Below, one piece after another: positions 31,601 through 46,100 of a DNA stretch of 64,000 nt. The translations under genes and the position numbers were made by a program. The stretch is from NCBI RefSeq assembly GCF_030848805.1, contig NC_092367.1, positions 7,037,019-7,101,018 on the forward strand. Reading direction: 5' to 3'. The DNA comes from Temnothorax longispinosus (lineage: Eukaryota > Arthropoda > Insecta > Hymenoptera > Formicidae). Every line of letters starts with the position of its first letter. Position 1 is the first letter of the stretch. A model generated the notes under the pieces. It searched no databases, was not told where the DNA came from, and was given only the letters and a program-made list of their open reading frames with translations.

Positions 31601-33760
31601 CCGCAGTCTTGTTCAGCAAAAATTCATCGACTTCAACGTGCAAGACGCAACTCGTCGCGTCGCTCGCGAGGATAGGATATCATGCGGGGCGTTTTTGCCA
31701 TCGTAAACCCTGCTGGAGACGCAACTCAAGGAGCATAAATCGAATGGTCAGGTATTATAGGCGTGCTCGGAGAATAAAAGAGCGGATTCGTAATTGAAAC
31801 GAGCCGTTCCGCACGTCCAACGTGATCTCGGCTCGCGTTGTTAAACGCGTCGTCTCGGATCGCTCGATACCAGATCGATTCGATCAGCCGAGCCGATTGA
31901 AGATCGCGAACGAGATACTTACTGTCCGCGGATCCCGTGTTCTCGATTTTACAAGTGTAGGCGCGGACAAAGCGCGGAAAATCGGTCGTACAGCTGCCGG
32001 CTATCCTTAGACCGAGTATTGACGTTAAAGACGCAAGTGGGTTAATAGTAAGGATTGGGGAACGCTGATGCGTGTTACGTGCTCGTGTGTATGTATACAC
32101 ATGTATGTACACGCAAGGATTCTGCTACGGTTCACTAGCGCGACCGCTGACAGTGATGTTGATGAATGATCGCCCGCGGATTCCGCGCCGCGCCGGGGCG
32201 ATTCGGTTGCAGCAACTTGCAACTGCATCTACGTACGAAATATCTTCCCGCAGGCCACTGCCATACTTTCGTGCGGAACGATCAGCAAACGCGACCGCAC
32301 GCGTTTTTAGTTCTCCTTCTATGTCAGACGAAAGCCGTTAATGGGAGCAACGAGAGCGATTTTATCGAATCTAGAAAAGTGTATTTTTATTCTTTCGAAA
32401 ATGTTCAGAAATTTCGAAAGTGTAAAGTTTACTGTTAATAAATTTAATTTTACCACGTTAAAACGGACAGAATTATTTATGACGCGCGAAATAAAGATTT
32501 GATAATTTTTACAATGTTTCTTTCAATGTTATTCCCTTTGAATTCTAAAAGGTTAATACCACGCCATTAAATTTCTAGCTATTCTAGCATGAAAAACGTA
32601 ACATCTAATTACATCGCTTTAATTCCTTCCGGAATTTCTCCCGGGAGAGAGACAGCAAAAAGAGACAGAAATACATGTCAATCGCGCAGCGACAATGTCG
32701 GACTTGCAGCGAATTCGTCACGCGCGTGAAAACTGGCGTTCAGAATGTAAGTAGGAAAGGAGACTAATGTCGCTATCGTTAGCAAGAACATCCTCCGACA
32801 TTTCTTGCGACAGTTCAATTAGAAAGTGTAACCGTTAATTGTGTGCGCGCGGTCCTTGCATCGGCTTGGAGATAGAACGGCTTCTCTTCTTCCTGTCCAA
32901 GAATCATGAAAATGCCGTACTTTCAATTAATTAGTGCTCCAGGCCGACGCCCCACGTTCACTCGGCCTCACGTCTCGCTCGACCTACTCCGCCGTTTTGT
33001 TATCGGTAGCTTTCTCGGGAACGATCTCGTGACTCGATCTTCTTATCAGTTCTAATATCCGTGTGACAGGCGTGCGACGTTCGAGCGTATTATCACTTTA
33101 ATCCTGAAAGTCGGATGTGACGAAATGACATATAGAGTCTCGCGCGTCGTTTTGTGTTCGGTGTGCGTACACTGTGTGCAGTCAACAAATGTAAATCTGC
33201 GATTTTTTCGTTTTTCTTTTCGGTCATAAAATCGGAGACGTCTGTTCTTTCGTTCTCATACCTCCTTCTCCGTATTCGAATCCTCGTTATCAACCGCGAT
33301 CCATGTCAGGACCGCGAGCGAAGCATCCTTGGCCTCTAATCCATCGACGGCGAGTGGAACGAGATCCTCTCACACGTCGTCTGGACGACGACGGAAACTA
33401 TCGAAGAATTGATCAAGGAAGATGAAGTGGCCGAAGAAGGACGACAAGAAGAGCAGAAGAAGGACGTCTCACGGTGGAAAAGGAAGAGCTGGCCTAGAAA
33501 CGCTGAGTCGGTGTTCCTCGGCGATGTGTTCCGTACATCCAGAAGTGACGAAGAAGAAGAAAGACGGGAGCAGGAGAGAGAGGAGGGGCCGGTGGGGTAT
33601 GTTTCTTCCCCACCTCACGCGGAGCGGGGGGCAATCGGACGGTAGCCCTCCTCTCCTTTTGACGGTCGCCGTCGACGATGATGGTAATGGTAAATGGCCC
33701 ATGGAGAGGCTCTCTATTCCGCGCCTCCACTGGAAACGGGAGCACGCCACGTGAAAGTAG
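25700..33760. other. Intergenic space between two divergent genes
   Basis: No gene recognised. AT-rich at 25.7-26.6 kb, CpG-rich at about 26.7-27.1 and 27.9-29.5 kb. Open frames up to 151 codons (28624-29079 plus) are not supported by any domain or splice pattern. The 8-kb gap is likely to hold control elements of AREL1 and of the Kazal inhibitor gene. Confidence 0.5.
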
Positions 33761-33771
33761 GAAGGGGAGGC

Positions 33772-33807
33772 TATAGCCGGACCGACGTCGCTTCGTGCGC
33801 CTCAGTC
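33772..33807 (+). promoter_or_regulatory. Candidate core promoter of the Kazal inhibitor gene
   Basis: TATAGC starts 32 bases before the A of TCAGTC at 33802-33807, the right spacing for a TATA-like box and an arthropod initiator. A start at 33804 would give a 5' UTR of about 294 nt before the ATG. Confidence 0.35.
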
Positions 33808-34097
33808 GTTCGTGGACCTCGAAGGACGATAGAGGTCGAAGAGGGCACTTCCTCCTCTCCTGGCCTCGCGGAATCTTTCGGCACGCTCTTCCTCGAGCCT
33901 CCTCTCGGTCTCCTTATTCTTATTCTTCTTCTTCTTCTTCCTCCACCTCCGCTCTGCTCCCGTAAGACCTCAGTGACGAGGGTCCCAGCAATAGGATAAT
34001 CATCCGCCAGAGCGATTCCAGGAGGAATTCGTCGTCCGTGCGAAGATATCGTTTTGTGAAGTCGTCACATCGGCAACATCGTGATAGTATTGGAAGA

Positions 34098-34152
34098 ATG
34101 CGTCGTCAGCTTTCGCTCGTCCTCGGGATCGTCCTGTTGGGCTGCCTTCAAG
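34098..34152 (+). CDS. Kazal gene exon 1 (signal peptide)
   Basis: Encodes MRRQLSLVLGIVLLGCLQ plus one base. Donor AAG|GTCGGT is weak, but its phase 1 is the one needed by the first Kazal exon; the next GT would break the frame. Linking these across 21 kb is inferred from phase and from the lack of any other start. Confidence 0.7.
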
Positions 34153-37100
34153 GTCGGTATCACTTTTGGGGATGTACCGAGAGAGTGCCGCATGGTTGGA
34201 ATTACGTTCGAAAGCAATGTGGGATGTTGAGTGCCATTCGACGTGTTATTATTCTAAGTGCGCGCTCGTTACTTACTTAGGATTTAAAAAATAGCAAGGA
34301 CGAAACGATCACGACGAATTAATTTCGAAGGCAATTCAAATGAGCTCATCTCACGTTATCTATTCACTAAAATAACATAACATTTTTAATGATTATTTTA
34401 TAAATTGTTTTAATCAGATCTGTATTGAATTGTGCTGTGCTAAACTTTTTTCTTCATTCAAGAATTAATAAAATGATGGAAGCATTTCATGTAATTTCTT
34501 TATAACGGGTCGTCTCTCTCTTTTGTATCAATCTCCATTTCTTTAACGATTTTCGAAAAAATGGAAAACTATCTACATTGTCATCACTTTTTGCACTCGT
34601 TACCATGACTATTTGATATCCTCGCTTCACGCATGAGTAATTAAGAAGCGAACAAAACCAGATTCGCAACCAGACGAATCCATTCGTTACTCCACGAGGA
34701 ACGGTCGATCGAGAGTAAACTTCTCGTTAATGATCTACCACAAATGCTTAAATGATGGATATAACGTTAAAATTCATACAAAACATTAGAATCGGATCGA
34801 TACTAGAAATAGTTTAAACCGTGAAATATTGAGGTAACAAACTTTGCATGACAGGCAGGACTCACAATCAACTTTACATCAATTTCGGAATAATATATAG
34901 ACATATAATTTTATACATTCTATTAGGGATTCATTAATTTAACTTCATTTATAACTTAACTAAAATTTTTTTAAATAAAGATATTCGGACAATTATGAAT
35001 GGGCAAGCACAGATATGCGACACAATGTTATTTTCAGCGTATTCAAACAAAAGTTAACCATTAACGGTTTTGTTTTATTAAACAAAAAATTTGTCTGTAA
35101 AATTATAAATCGATGTAATTAAAAACGAAAGTAACACGTCAGCGCGCAATATTTCCGAAAAAACGAACGGATTAAACAGAAATTGCGGGAGCGCCTAAAT
35201 AGCTATAAATTTGGTCGGGAATGTGTCGAGGTGTGAAATTCAGATCTCCCGTTTATTCTGAGACATACACGGAAGTTACGGTTCATGAGTATGGCTGTGA
35301 TTAAGGAACCGTTTCTTCGTACGCGCCAACGAGGAGCAACAAGTAAATTAATGACGATGTTCACCGAAATTCATACACGTACGCGCGTATGTATTGACTA
35401 CGCACCTTTCCCTTTCCCTCGCGGCGAAGGGTGTCGATAGGGGGGCATCCATTGAATCCGCCGCGCCGCAAAGAACTTTAGGCATCCACAGCCAAATGCG
35501 ACGCTCTTTCAGGGAGGAAAAAAAGGGGAATGCAAGAAGAGGAGCGAGGAGGAGTTTTTCGTTTTAATCTCTCGCACGCTCGCATCCTCGTGCACGAGTC
35601 GACTCACGGGACCGATCTCGTTCCTCTTCCTCTCGACTTCTCGATTTACGTTCGCTGTATGGCCCTTTTACGTGGTGGTTCAGTGGCGTAACTTCATCGG
35701 TACTCTTAGACTTTTGTCCGGATGTACACCGCGCAAAAACTTCTCGTAATTACAGTTAGTTGAACGTTGAACGAATTGGAAAATGTATGCTGCGAATAGA
35801 CGTAATCCGTAATCAGAAAGAATCTCGTCTCGCTAGCAGTAGTAGTAAAGTAGTATAACTTTATTGCTTGTGGAATACTCTTCGATCCGTATATCGAAAG
35901 AGAGCACACCGATGCAAGGAAATATTATGCAGTACTTATTCTTTTCGTGCTATTCTGCTTAATGAATAATTCCTAATCAATCGCTTTACGGGGATTAACT
36001 TAATTCCGGAAGTTTGCAGCGGTTGCTGCGTCCATACTACCGCTAAATGAGGACTGTTTGTAACCATAAGATAAACTAACGTCGAGGCTGCATCTCAATC
36101 TCTTCTCTGGCGTTATCTCTGGCGGAATGCACGCGGCGCAACCGGGAAATACGTGATGAGTCTTTTATGGTTTCACAGTCGTAGTTCCGGGCGACGGTTA
36201 CGCTACTGCGAGAGAGTGCATAAAGGGCCCCGTATAGGTCGCCTCGGGTGTTCGACCGGGCACATATAACGCGCAAAACGATGAGTTAGCGGGGCTGACG
36301 CGCCTAATTAAGTATGCTAATCGTCGGCTAAAACTCGTTGCTCGTCGACGAACGAGTCTGGAAGTCCACGGGATGCGCGATGCGCGCAAAAGGATTCGCG
36401 CGAGCGCACGTGAGAATCCGCGAGTAACGAGTAGACTCCGTCGGTGCCCTTAACGATAGCGAAACCTCCACACCTCTCGGTCGTAACGAACTTCCGACCC
36501 ACGGTCTATAATGATGCCCGGTATGCATCGCGACTGCCGCCAAGTCGGAAAGTATATCCTCGTTCAAGTTTATACCGCAACGATAATGGTATCGCCATCG
36601 AGCGAGTCATCGAGCGTGTCGCGCGATTAATCCCCTAATTAATTAATTAGCAGTTCATCCTGTAATTAAATAGTTTAGAGCGATCGATTGCACGACTTAT
36701 AAACTGCGCGATTGGACTTCGTATTGACCTTAATCGCTGCTAATTATCCCAATTTTATAAGATAAATTTATAAGATAAAGATTGTACGTAACGAAAAGAA
36801 ATATCTTCGTTTTGCGATACATTTTACTCTGTCGATTGGTTGTTTCACGTATAAAATTATCACGGTAAAAAACTTTTAATTTATATCATATAGGATGATT
36901 GATGAATTATGAGTAGCGTTGACTAAATTTATTTATTTAGGCAAAATCATCTCTTCATTAAATAATGATTCGTATGCGATAAGTATACAGCTGTCATCAT
37001 TTAGACTACGAATTACAGTTATTTCTCACATTCTGTCAGATTACGAGATAATATTGTTCAACGTAGCCGTACAGACGCCTCAATCCACAGGCAACTTTTA

Positions 37101-40100
37101 AGATCAACGACAGTGAAACTGAACATAACAAATTTCCTACGGTAATAACGCGTGTTATAAAGCGTATAATATATAAATTACGATGATCACCAACGAATTC
37201 ATTGCAACGATTATATCTTCAATGCCATCGCCATCGTGGAGCACAGTTTATTTTCCAACTAACACAATACACGCTGGATTTTACTGGGCATTTAATAGCC
37301 GATAATTTATTGCGATCAGCGTAAGTGTCGGATCGTACACGTACGTGTTTCTCCTTTCCTACACGGCCTAGCGCTATAAAACGGGATCGTTTCTTCCTAA
37401 TCGCGCACCATCACGTGCTCAATTCTCACTTCATGACGTCGCAAATTTCATTAAGCCATCAGTAACGATAAATCACGCGAGTGCGTGTTCGAGCGACGCA
37501 TAAACGCGCGACACGCGAGTAAAGTCGGATTTATGGATCCTGACGTGAGAAATTGAAAGAGGGAACTCGAAAATATATTTGTCACGGATCGTGAGATTTT
37601 TACTTCCGGATGTACTTCCGGATGTAGCGAGAAACTCTCAGGATGAAGAGTAACTACCGGGATTGGCGGTCTTTGAATGCTTAAGCTGCGAACGAGTTTC
37701 AACGCGGACACAAAGAGTCCCTAACGATGTGTTCAGCCCTTTCAACTCGCTCGGCGAGATGCTTCCCTTTGTACAAGAGAGAGAAATCTCATTAAAGAAT
37801 TATAATTCTATTTAGGTACAATTATAATTAAACACAATTACATAATTTGCATAATTGCTCCGCAGGATATTTTCAAAATTACTTTCCTATTCAGAGCATC
37901 GAAATGATTCGGCGTTTATACTTCTTAATTTTTCCATTTTTTCACAATTATTCGCAACAACGCGCGTATTATCTCTTTTGGAAGGTCTGATGAGATTTTA
38001 ATTCTTCAACGAGAGCAGTTCCCTTGTTCTTAGATCGCTTGTCGGTGCAATTTGTAGCGAGGCACGAGAGAAGCAGAAATGACCGAGGGAGACAGTTGCA
38101 TGCGCGGGCCCACACACCTTGAAAATTGCAAACTATTTTCATCGTCCCGAGGCGGTCATTGTCTTAGCATGAGTCACCATTTTAAGCCTATACATTATAG
38201 CAGGACTCGATCAAATGTAAAAAAAAAAATAACTAGTTGTAATCGAGCTAATCTCTAATATAAATCTCTTAGCAAATCTTTACTCGTGAAACCTTGTATA
38301 ACATCTTCAAAAATTATTCAACAACACCGCTACAAAATACTGTTATTATTGTAGTTTTACATGTTTATATAAGTGACAAAATGACAATTTTATTCTTCAT
38401 GAATAGAAAAATATATCAAACTAAAGTTTTTTTTTTAATTTTTGAACATAATCTCGAAGCAAATTCAAAAATTTATTTTATTACAACGTCAATTTTAAAA
38501 TATCTTCTTTATTGAAATAAGTGTAGAGCAAGTCCATTTCTCGCATCATTTTCCACATTCCTTTACTAATGAAAAAACCCTCTCGCAGATATCTGTCCAG
38601 TTAGAAATTAAGTGTGTTTGCAATTTCCTGTAATTTCATGCGACGCTCAGTAATATCGTGAAAGTTCAACTTGACGTTTATTGACGGCATTGCGTGCAGT
38701 TACTGGTCTCCATCATTTCTCATCATCCTCTCAATAGTATCTTCTCTTTTCTTTAAACTGCTTATACTACATCTGAGACTTATCTTATACATTAAATTAT
38801 ATTTCACACTTTTCTAATTTATTATAAATTTCTACCTTTTTGCCTTGCATTCAAAAATTAAATTACTACGCGCATCTCCATATTAGATGAATTTTTAATC
38901 AACGGTATATTGAAAAATAATTGACATAATCTCGACACACACAATAATAATAAATAGCCATCGTTTTATTAAATAAATAATGTTTAAAAGTTATCACAAA
39001 ATAAATCGAGTTGTGATTATGCATCAATTCGCTTGGTGCTAATGTTATTTGCTTGAAAAATTTAATCGCATAATGTTATTTAATTTAATGTTTTACTTTT
39101 AGAGACTTTATTAACTAGTCAAAGCAAATCTGAACGTAAATGTCGTAAATGATGAGCTGAAGTAAATAACGATTATCATTAAAGAAGGTGATTTAAACAA
39201 CACCGAGAGATGCACCTGCTGTCCACTTAAATGTACGGTCTTTTACGGATGGGCAAGCCCACTTAGCCCACCGATCGCATGACATCAAGATGATTATATG
39301 GGCCGCGTCTTCGCGTTCCGCACGAAGGATCGGCCGTGACGGTTTCGTTCATAAAACAGACCTGATAATAAATTCATTACTCGTTGCGCTCAGGTGCCCC
39401 GATAATTATGAACATAGTGATGTACGGAAAACTGGGAGGGCGACGATGGACGTGTGTCAATCAGTGCGAGGGTCCCGTAATCGTTAATTGCATGGACCAG
39501 CAATCAGCTATTTTCGTGTTACTAAATGTAAACTGAATGTTATTGATACATCCGGCTTATTATTTATATAATTTATATAATTTATATAAATAATATTATA
39601 TCATTTATATAATTTATATTATTTATATAATTAGTGGCAGATTCTATAATGTAATGATTCGATGACCATAAAGTTACGGTCAGCTTCTCACGGTCAGTTG
39701 CCTTCAACGTCCGAATAGCGGTTGGTCATAAATTCATTTGGCGCCAATTTTACATTAATTTTGACATTAAGGATATTATGAAAACGAGAAAAAGTCACGT
39801 GTCTATATAAGTCACCTCTATATTTCGTTTGACTGTTCACTGTTTCATATTGAATGTGCTCGAAGCATCCGTTAAATGATTTGCGACAGCGTGCCTGCTG
39901 ATTGAATATCTGGTTAATCGCCGAATCAGAGGTGTAATTTGTATTATTAAGTCGACGATATACATACTTAGTGCCGAGCTCCAGGCAGTTAGCTGCCTAT
40001 AGTGCTGAATGAATGGTTCGTTAGTACCTTCTCGAGCAAAATGTTTATATATATAACAAGTACAATAAAATTCTCAGACCACCTTTATACATAATGCTCC

Positions 40101-43100
40101 AACGAGTGTAACAGAGAAAATTCGTTCTGTTTAAATCTTTTTAAGTCACCATAATAGGATCATTGGTCTCAATACCTGTAGACAAGCTACGCCAAAATGG
40201 CGTGACATCTGCGTTATGAAAAAATACATATATCTCAGTTTATACATTTATTTTATGATAAATATTCTTATACGTTTTATTAGAAATATTATTCTTTCTC
40301 ATGTCACACACAACCCGTTCTCTAGTTGGTTTTTCAGGAAACAGTTATCATACTTTCGAAAATGTTTAGAAGATATACAGCCTAGTTTCTCGTAATAAGA
40401 TTTACATAGTACACGTAACGAATGAATCTGAAAGGCATTACTTCGATTGCCTCGAGTAAAAATGTCTATAATTTTTTTATATTCGGTAAATATATATGTA
40501 CCTACTTTAACCGTTTCGATGCGAGCATGAGCGATACATGTCGCACACGTAATGGCTAAAAGTCGTAATCTCAGTAAAGACCAAGAGCAAGAACTGAGCG
40601 GACTGTTAAATGAACATCCGTAAAGATTCGTAAATGTATGTTATGCTAAGTGGAAAGGCGTTTACTTATACGCCAGTGGAGTTGGGAGCACGCACTAGCG
40701 ATGCTATCGAAACGGTTTCCTTGTCGTGTCGGCGCTATTTGTGCACGTGAAGCAGCTCGTAGAAAATGTAAATTATTCATTAAACGGCATATACATCGCA
40801 GTCACGTTCCTCGTTCATTGTCAATTTTTATTTTGCCCCGTGTATGTACAACTAGTTTCCTACTAAAATATTCAACGATACTGGTTGCTTCACGCAAAAC
40901 GCCGTCAAAGACTTCGAATTCTTATGACTCTTACCATTATATCTTCAATACAATAATAACTACATTATTATTATTCATTAATTTATCGGCAAACTAGGTC
41001 ACGTGTCATTCTACAGCGATTAGAAACTTAACTTGTTCAGAGATTAAATTCACTCTGTTTGTAGGTCATATCTGATCTTGTATTTTCATCAATTATTTTT
41101 AGAATATAGAAATGCATAATCATCTCTTTCAGACGACAATAAATCTTCCTGCTGTATTTAATGGGCCGTATCAAGTATTGTAGTAAGACGTAAGAACTTT
41201 TTCAATGGGGACTAGTAACGGCAAGTCATCTTACACCTTTCGTGATTATTACAAATGGAACAAATGCAACAAATAACTATACTTTAATTTAAACATTATT
41301 TGCATATTTAATATATTTGACATCGTTACTTTCAAATTATTTGTGGCAGTACAGCAATATTAGGGTAAAACACTTCTAATACAATTTATCTGATTGTATG
41401 ATAGATACGCACCACTCAATGAAGTTGAAGGAAACCCGTTTTGTGCGAGAAGTGATGCAGAATCTCTGCGTTATTACGTTGTATTATAATGATAAATAAC
41501 GCGCGACTGAAATTTTTAGAAATGGAGATTCTCGTCTTGAGCACGAATCTTGCGTTATTAAGATTAAAGCAAATCAATAGTCGAAAAGTGGCTGGATTTA
41601 GTGAATTCGAATTGTAAATACCAATAAATTGCAATGATATGTTCAACGTCCAACAATGTTTCGCGCTATATATGATATAAAATTATAGTAATTTCCAATT
41701 ACTAGGTCACCTCTATTAAGTATACAAGTATAATATACTTAATAGAGTCTGCACTTACGATTGAGAAAGAAAAAAGAAAGTTAGAAAAAGCAGGAATATA
41801 ATTGATCATTTATTTAAATAATTCATTAGTCATACCGTCAAAGGATTTTATAATGATATAATTGAATCGTTATTATGCACAAAATTATATAATTATAGAG
41901 ACGGAATCGTTATAATATCGCGTTAAACGTTATCGTCGGGCTATTTGTACTAGTCTGTTAACAGGACAACCTGCTCGACTCGTTTTCTGTCTCTTTCTTT
42001 TAGTTAATCATCAGTAACCGTAGTATGATGTTGAGCATCAATGTTAAGCGTCACCGGATAAAAGATGACGATCTATCTCGCATTTATATAGCCTCTATTC
42101 TATTAACGTTTCGCGAATACGATAGATCTTTAATCCTTAATTTTTAAATACAATATTAAATGAATTGAAAAACTGTAGTCCATCTTTTAATTAGATGTAT
42201 GAAAGAAGTAATCTTCTCTTCTTATGTGATTTAAATTATATATATATAATTATTTCGTAATTTTCAATCTTTTTGCACAATTTGTATATTATCTCATATT
42301 TGCTGACCATTATTCTTCGAAAAGCGATTGATCGATCTCTCTCATATAATCTCTCTCATATACGATCAATGACTGTCCTCATCCTAAAACATTAACGCTA
42401 ATCTCGATTCGGATAATTCCATTCACAATCAGTTTTGTTCATTAATCAGATGATTGATATTTCGGTCTAACATTGGAATACTATTATTTTACGGTAAAGA
42501 ACTATATACTTAATTAAATAAGAAACAATTGCGCCCGTTTTATAATCAATTTTACCTCGAACCATGCCATTGACTGACGATCGATCGACATATGGTCATT
42601 AGGCATCGAGCCAGTAGTTGGTGAGTCAGACGATTGGCTCTTTCGATCGTCTCGGGTCAGGCTTTAAACACCGTTATTGTGGTCGATTCATCTTACGAGT
42701 CGATGCTTGACTTACTTTGCTGACCCGGAGACCCAGTGAATGTGTTCTCATGAATGTCAAATAAGTATATCGCGCAAAAAATATAGGGAATGATGTGTGA
42801 GAGCGATATTTTGTGCGGCTAACGACATTTTTGAACGTTACTGCATGTGTTACATGTAATAACGAGCGCACTTCAAGCGAGCAATAATAATTCTGCAATC
42901 TAGCATCTCGTCATATCAACGATACGTACGTTCACTTATTTGCATGCAAATCGCGAATAATGTATTTGATAGACTGTAACTGACGGTTCGCAAAGTAAAA
43001 ATTAAATAAGAAAGTATAAACTATTATATATGTATATATATAAACTCACATATGTTCGAACAATCTTCAGATATAAGAATATTTAAATACATGTTAAATG

Positions 43101-46100
43101 TCTTTACTTGAAAATAGTTTCTTCTACATTTCACTTCGTATTATTCAGGAAAGTCTACATCAGTTTAAAATACGCAAATTTTTGATAAACCATACGTTAT
43201 CATTGCAATATATATGAGCAAATAATTCTAAGCGCAGTATTTGAAATACGAGATTGCAATAATTTGCATTTTATCGCAGGAGCTTTCATAACCGAGTATT
43301 TGCATCTTTCTCTCTTGCAAATTGCGTATATTTGCTTTGACAGATCGACATCAAAGGATTCAGCACTCAGCGGTAGCATTCTGTGTTAGTGAATTATTTC
43401 ACTAATAACATCCAGATTTCTTCGCGTTTTTGTACGAGTTTCGCGATATGATCTTCTAACTTTATGACGCTACGCCACGTCCCAAATATTTTATACATAA
43501 CGCGATGCAAATTCCGCGTGCAATTCAAATCACAGTAACTTCAAATAATTCCACGGAAAATTTGCATTTTAAGAGTTGTCCGTGGAATCCGTATCTTTTC
43601 CTCCCTCTTTGATTTTTCATATTTTTTCATAGAACAACGATACTTGATTTATTCGTGATCAAAGTTGAGTACCAATGATTTTAATGATTATAGTAAATAT
43701 ATACCACATTATTGTTTCGATTACTTAGTCCTGACTGTTCAATGCGTCCACGATCGAAAGCTTTTAACGACAACGAGCAACAGTTTTAATTAAAGCACGA
43801 TGATTTACGTATGTATGCTCCGACGATATTCTTCGCAATATTATATCTTGAGATTGCTTGTTAGAAATGCAGAAGCGAGACAGGCTGCTCGAGAAATCGT
43901 GCGGATGAGAAAGCTGACGGGAAGATTCTTAGGAAGAGAAACGGATGATTAATCATGGAGCTCGCGTAATAAGCCATTAGATTCCCGTAGTTCGCGCAGA
44001 CGACTGCGAGATAGTTTCCTCAGGCTAATGAAGCTGCATAATCGTTCCTCCACAGTCGGAAGACAGTGGAAACCCTGACCTAGACTTAAGTAGGTATGGA
44101 GGTAAGGTCGAGGTCACTTTCGTGTTTCCTCTCGGCGAGGGTACGGAAGTCATCGCGATTGGCTCTACCTCTGTCGGATCAAATAGCGAAAGCTTTCACT
44201 CGAGCTGCATCGGTGGTTTCATCAAGACAACCGATGAAACGATAGTTAAAAGATTTCAAAAGATAACTACGCCTCGATTCTTTTCGAGACAACTTGAGAT
44301 TAATGAAACAGTTAATAAAGCCTGAAAGGAGGCTGTATCGCGAGACTAAAATTATCAATGACTTTCGCTTCCATTCCGCGTTTCATCGATGAAACGTCAT
44401 TTTGCATGATTGAAGATCGCTGCTGTAAGTCACGGTGAAGCGAGAAGATATAAAGGTCGAGGTTAACGTCGGGATATATTCTCCGTAAAACAATCATTAA
44501 ACGCTCTAAACGCCGGCGATCTATCCTCTCGCAGCAATCAATGGCAATTGGCAGGCTACTAATTAAGACCCGAGGTCACCATTATGAATCTTATACTCAT
44601 TGAGTAGGAGCGATTTAATGTTTACACAATCATCAGTAGCTACGTAAACGGTGAGATTTGCAAAATTTTTGTATTTACACGTAATAAAAAATTAATTAAT
44701 AATGATAATTAAAAACATTGTATCAATTTTATTAAAAGCTTGCTTGCTTGCTGAGAAATAATAGATAAAAGTGAAAGCGTCATAATGTCGCATAAATTAT
44801 TGCATTATTACATTATTATAATGTACTTGAAGGACTAAATGCCGTTGGTATATAAAACAAGGAAGCACAGAAAACCCTCTTAATTACTTTGTTATCTATT
44901 ATCGCGCGGCAGACTATTGCAACAATCTTCTTAAGAAATTTAATCTTATCTGACGGTTTACGATGTAATAAAACTACACACGCAAATCCGCATTCCGCTT
45001 CGCCTTCTCCTTCTTTTCTGTGATATACTTAGATTCTTTTGCGTTGATCAGAATTGTGATCTCATTAAGAATTCGTAACGAAAGGTTGCGGAGGAATCCG
45101 CAAGACAGAGAGCTTGTTGAAATACTTCTTTGTGCGGTTACATACGCGCTGCCTATCGCTATTGTACTCCCGTTATTCAAATTTGTTCAAGGAATTCCGG
45201 AGCCAACGTGTCACTTACCAGAATAGTTCCTCCAAGCATGTTCCGCCGCGGTGAAATGAAAACATAATTCATCCCGGGTAAACGCGCTATCGTAGGTACA
45301 CGCTTCGAACGGTCGGGGGTACGCGATTTAACGTGCACTTTGTTGCGTCTACGATTTTTGCCGCTGTCACCGACCGGTAAACTAATCCGCGTTGAATACT
45401 TCCGGAGTAGCGCAAGATTACCTTCTTCGCGATGCGCGCAAAGAACCCGCGCGAAAACTCGCGGCCCTTTCGCCGTATAACACAGCGTGAAGTACACCTT
45501 CGTGCGCGATGGCGATAAATTTAGCCGGCCGTACACCGTTGGAGATATATATCGTTTCGTGTTAAACGCCCGAGGTCATAATCCCTCCGTCGCCGATGAA
45601 AGTGTACGAGAGCCGCTGGAGATTCAATTGCGTTATCAAAGCCCACGGCTGGATAATGAAAATCGAAATCTGCTAGCTTGTCTACCGTTTACAAGCACAG
45701 TACATGTATATACTCGCGGGTATTATTCGCGTATTCCGTCAGCCCTTTCACTTCCGGCTTTCTTGAGAAAAGGACCATACCTAGTTTAATTATTTTAAAG
45801 GTTTTCGCGAGATCGGTGTAGACAAGTGTGGGATCAAAACATTGTCGATCAATGAGGCAAATGTAAAAAATAAAATATCGTTTTTCTTTAATTAAGATTT
45901 AAACCATCTCCTTGAAAATAATGGCATATAAAATAAAATTGTATTTTATGTTCTGATACGAATTACAAATTGAATTATTGTGAATAGCAACTTTCGTTGA
46001 CCTTTGCTAATAAATATATGTACGACATACGATCTGTTTAACACATAGGTACATATGCAATAATACACGATTTACTTTCCACTTTGTTTTCGGTAATAAC

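Noticed and set aside
40552..40623. Short frame resembling the start of a transposase helix-turn-helix protein
   Set aside because: Only 23 codons before a stop, and the following frames do not continue any recognisable transposase.
45487..45789. 100-codon frame with plausible protein composition in the Kazal intron
   Set aside because: The opposite strand is open over the same GC-rich area, and there are no domain or splice signals in phase with the Kazal exons.
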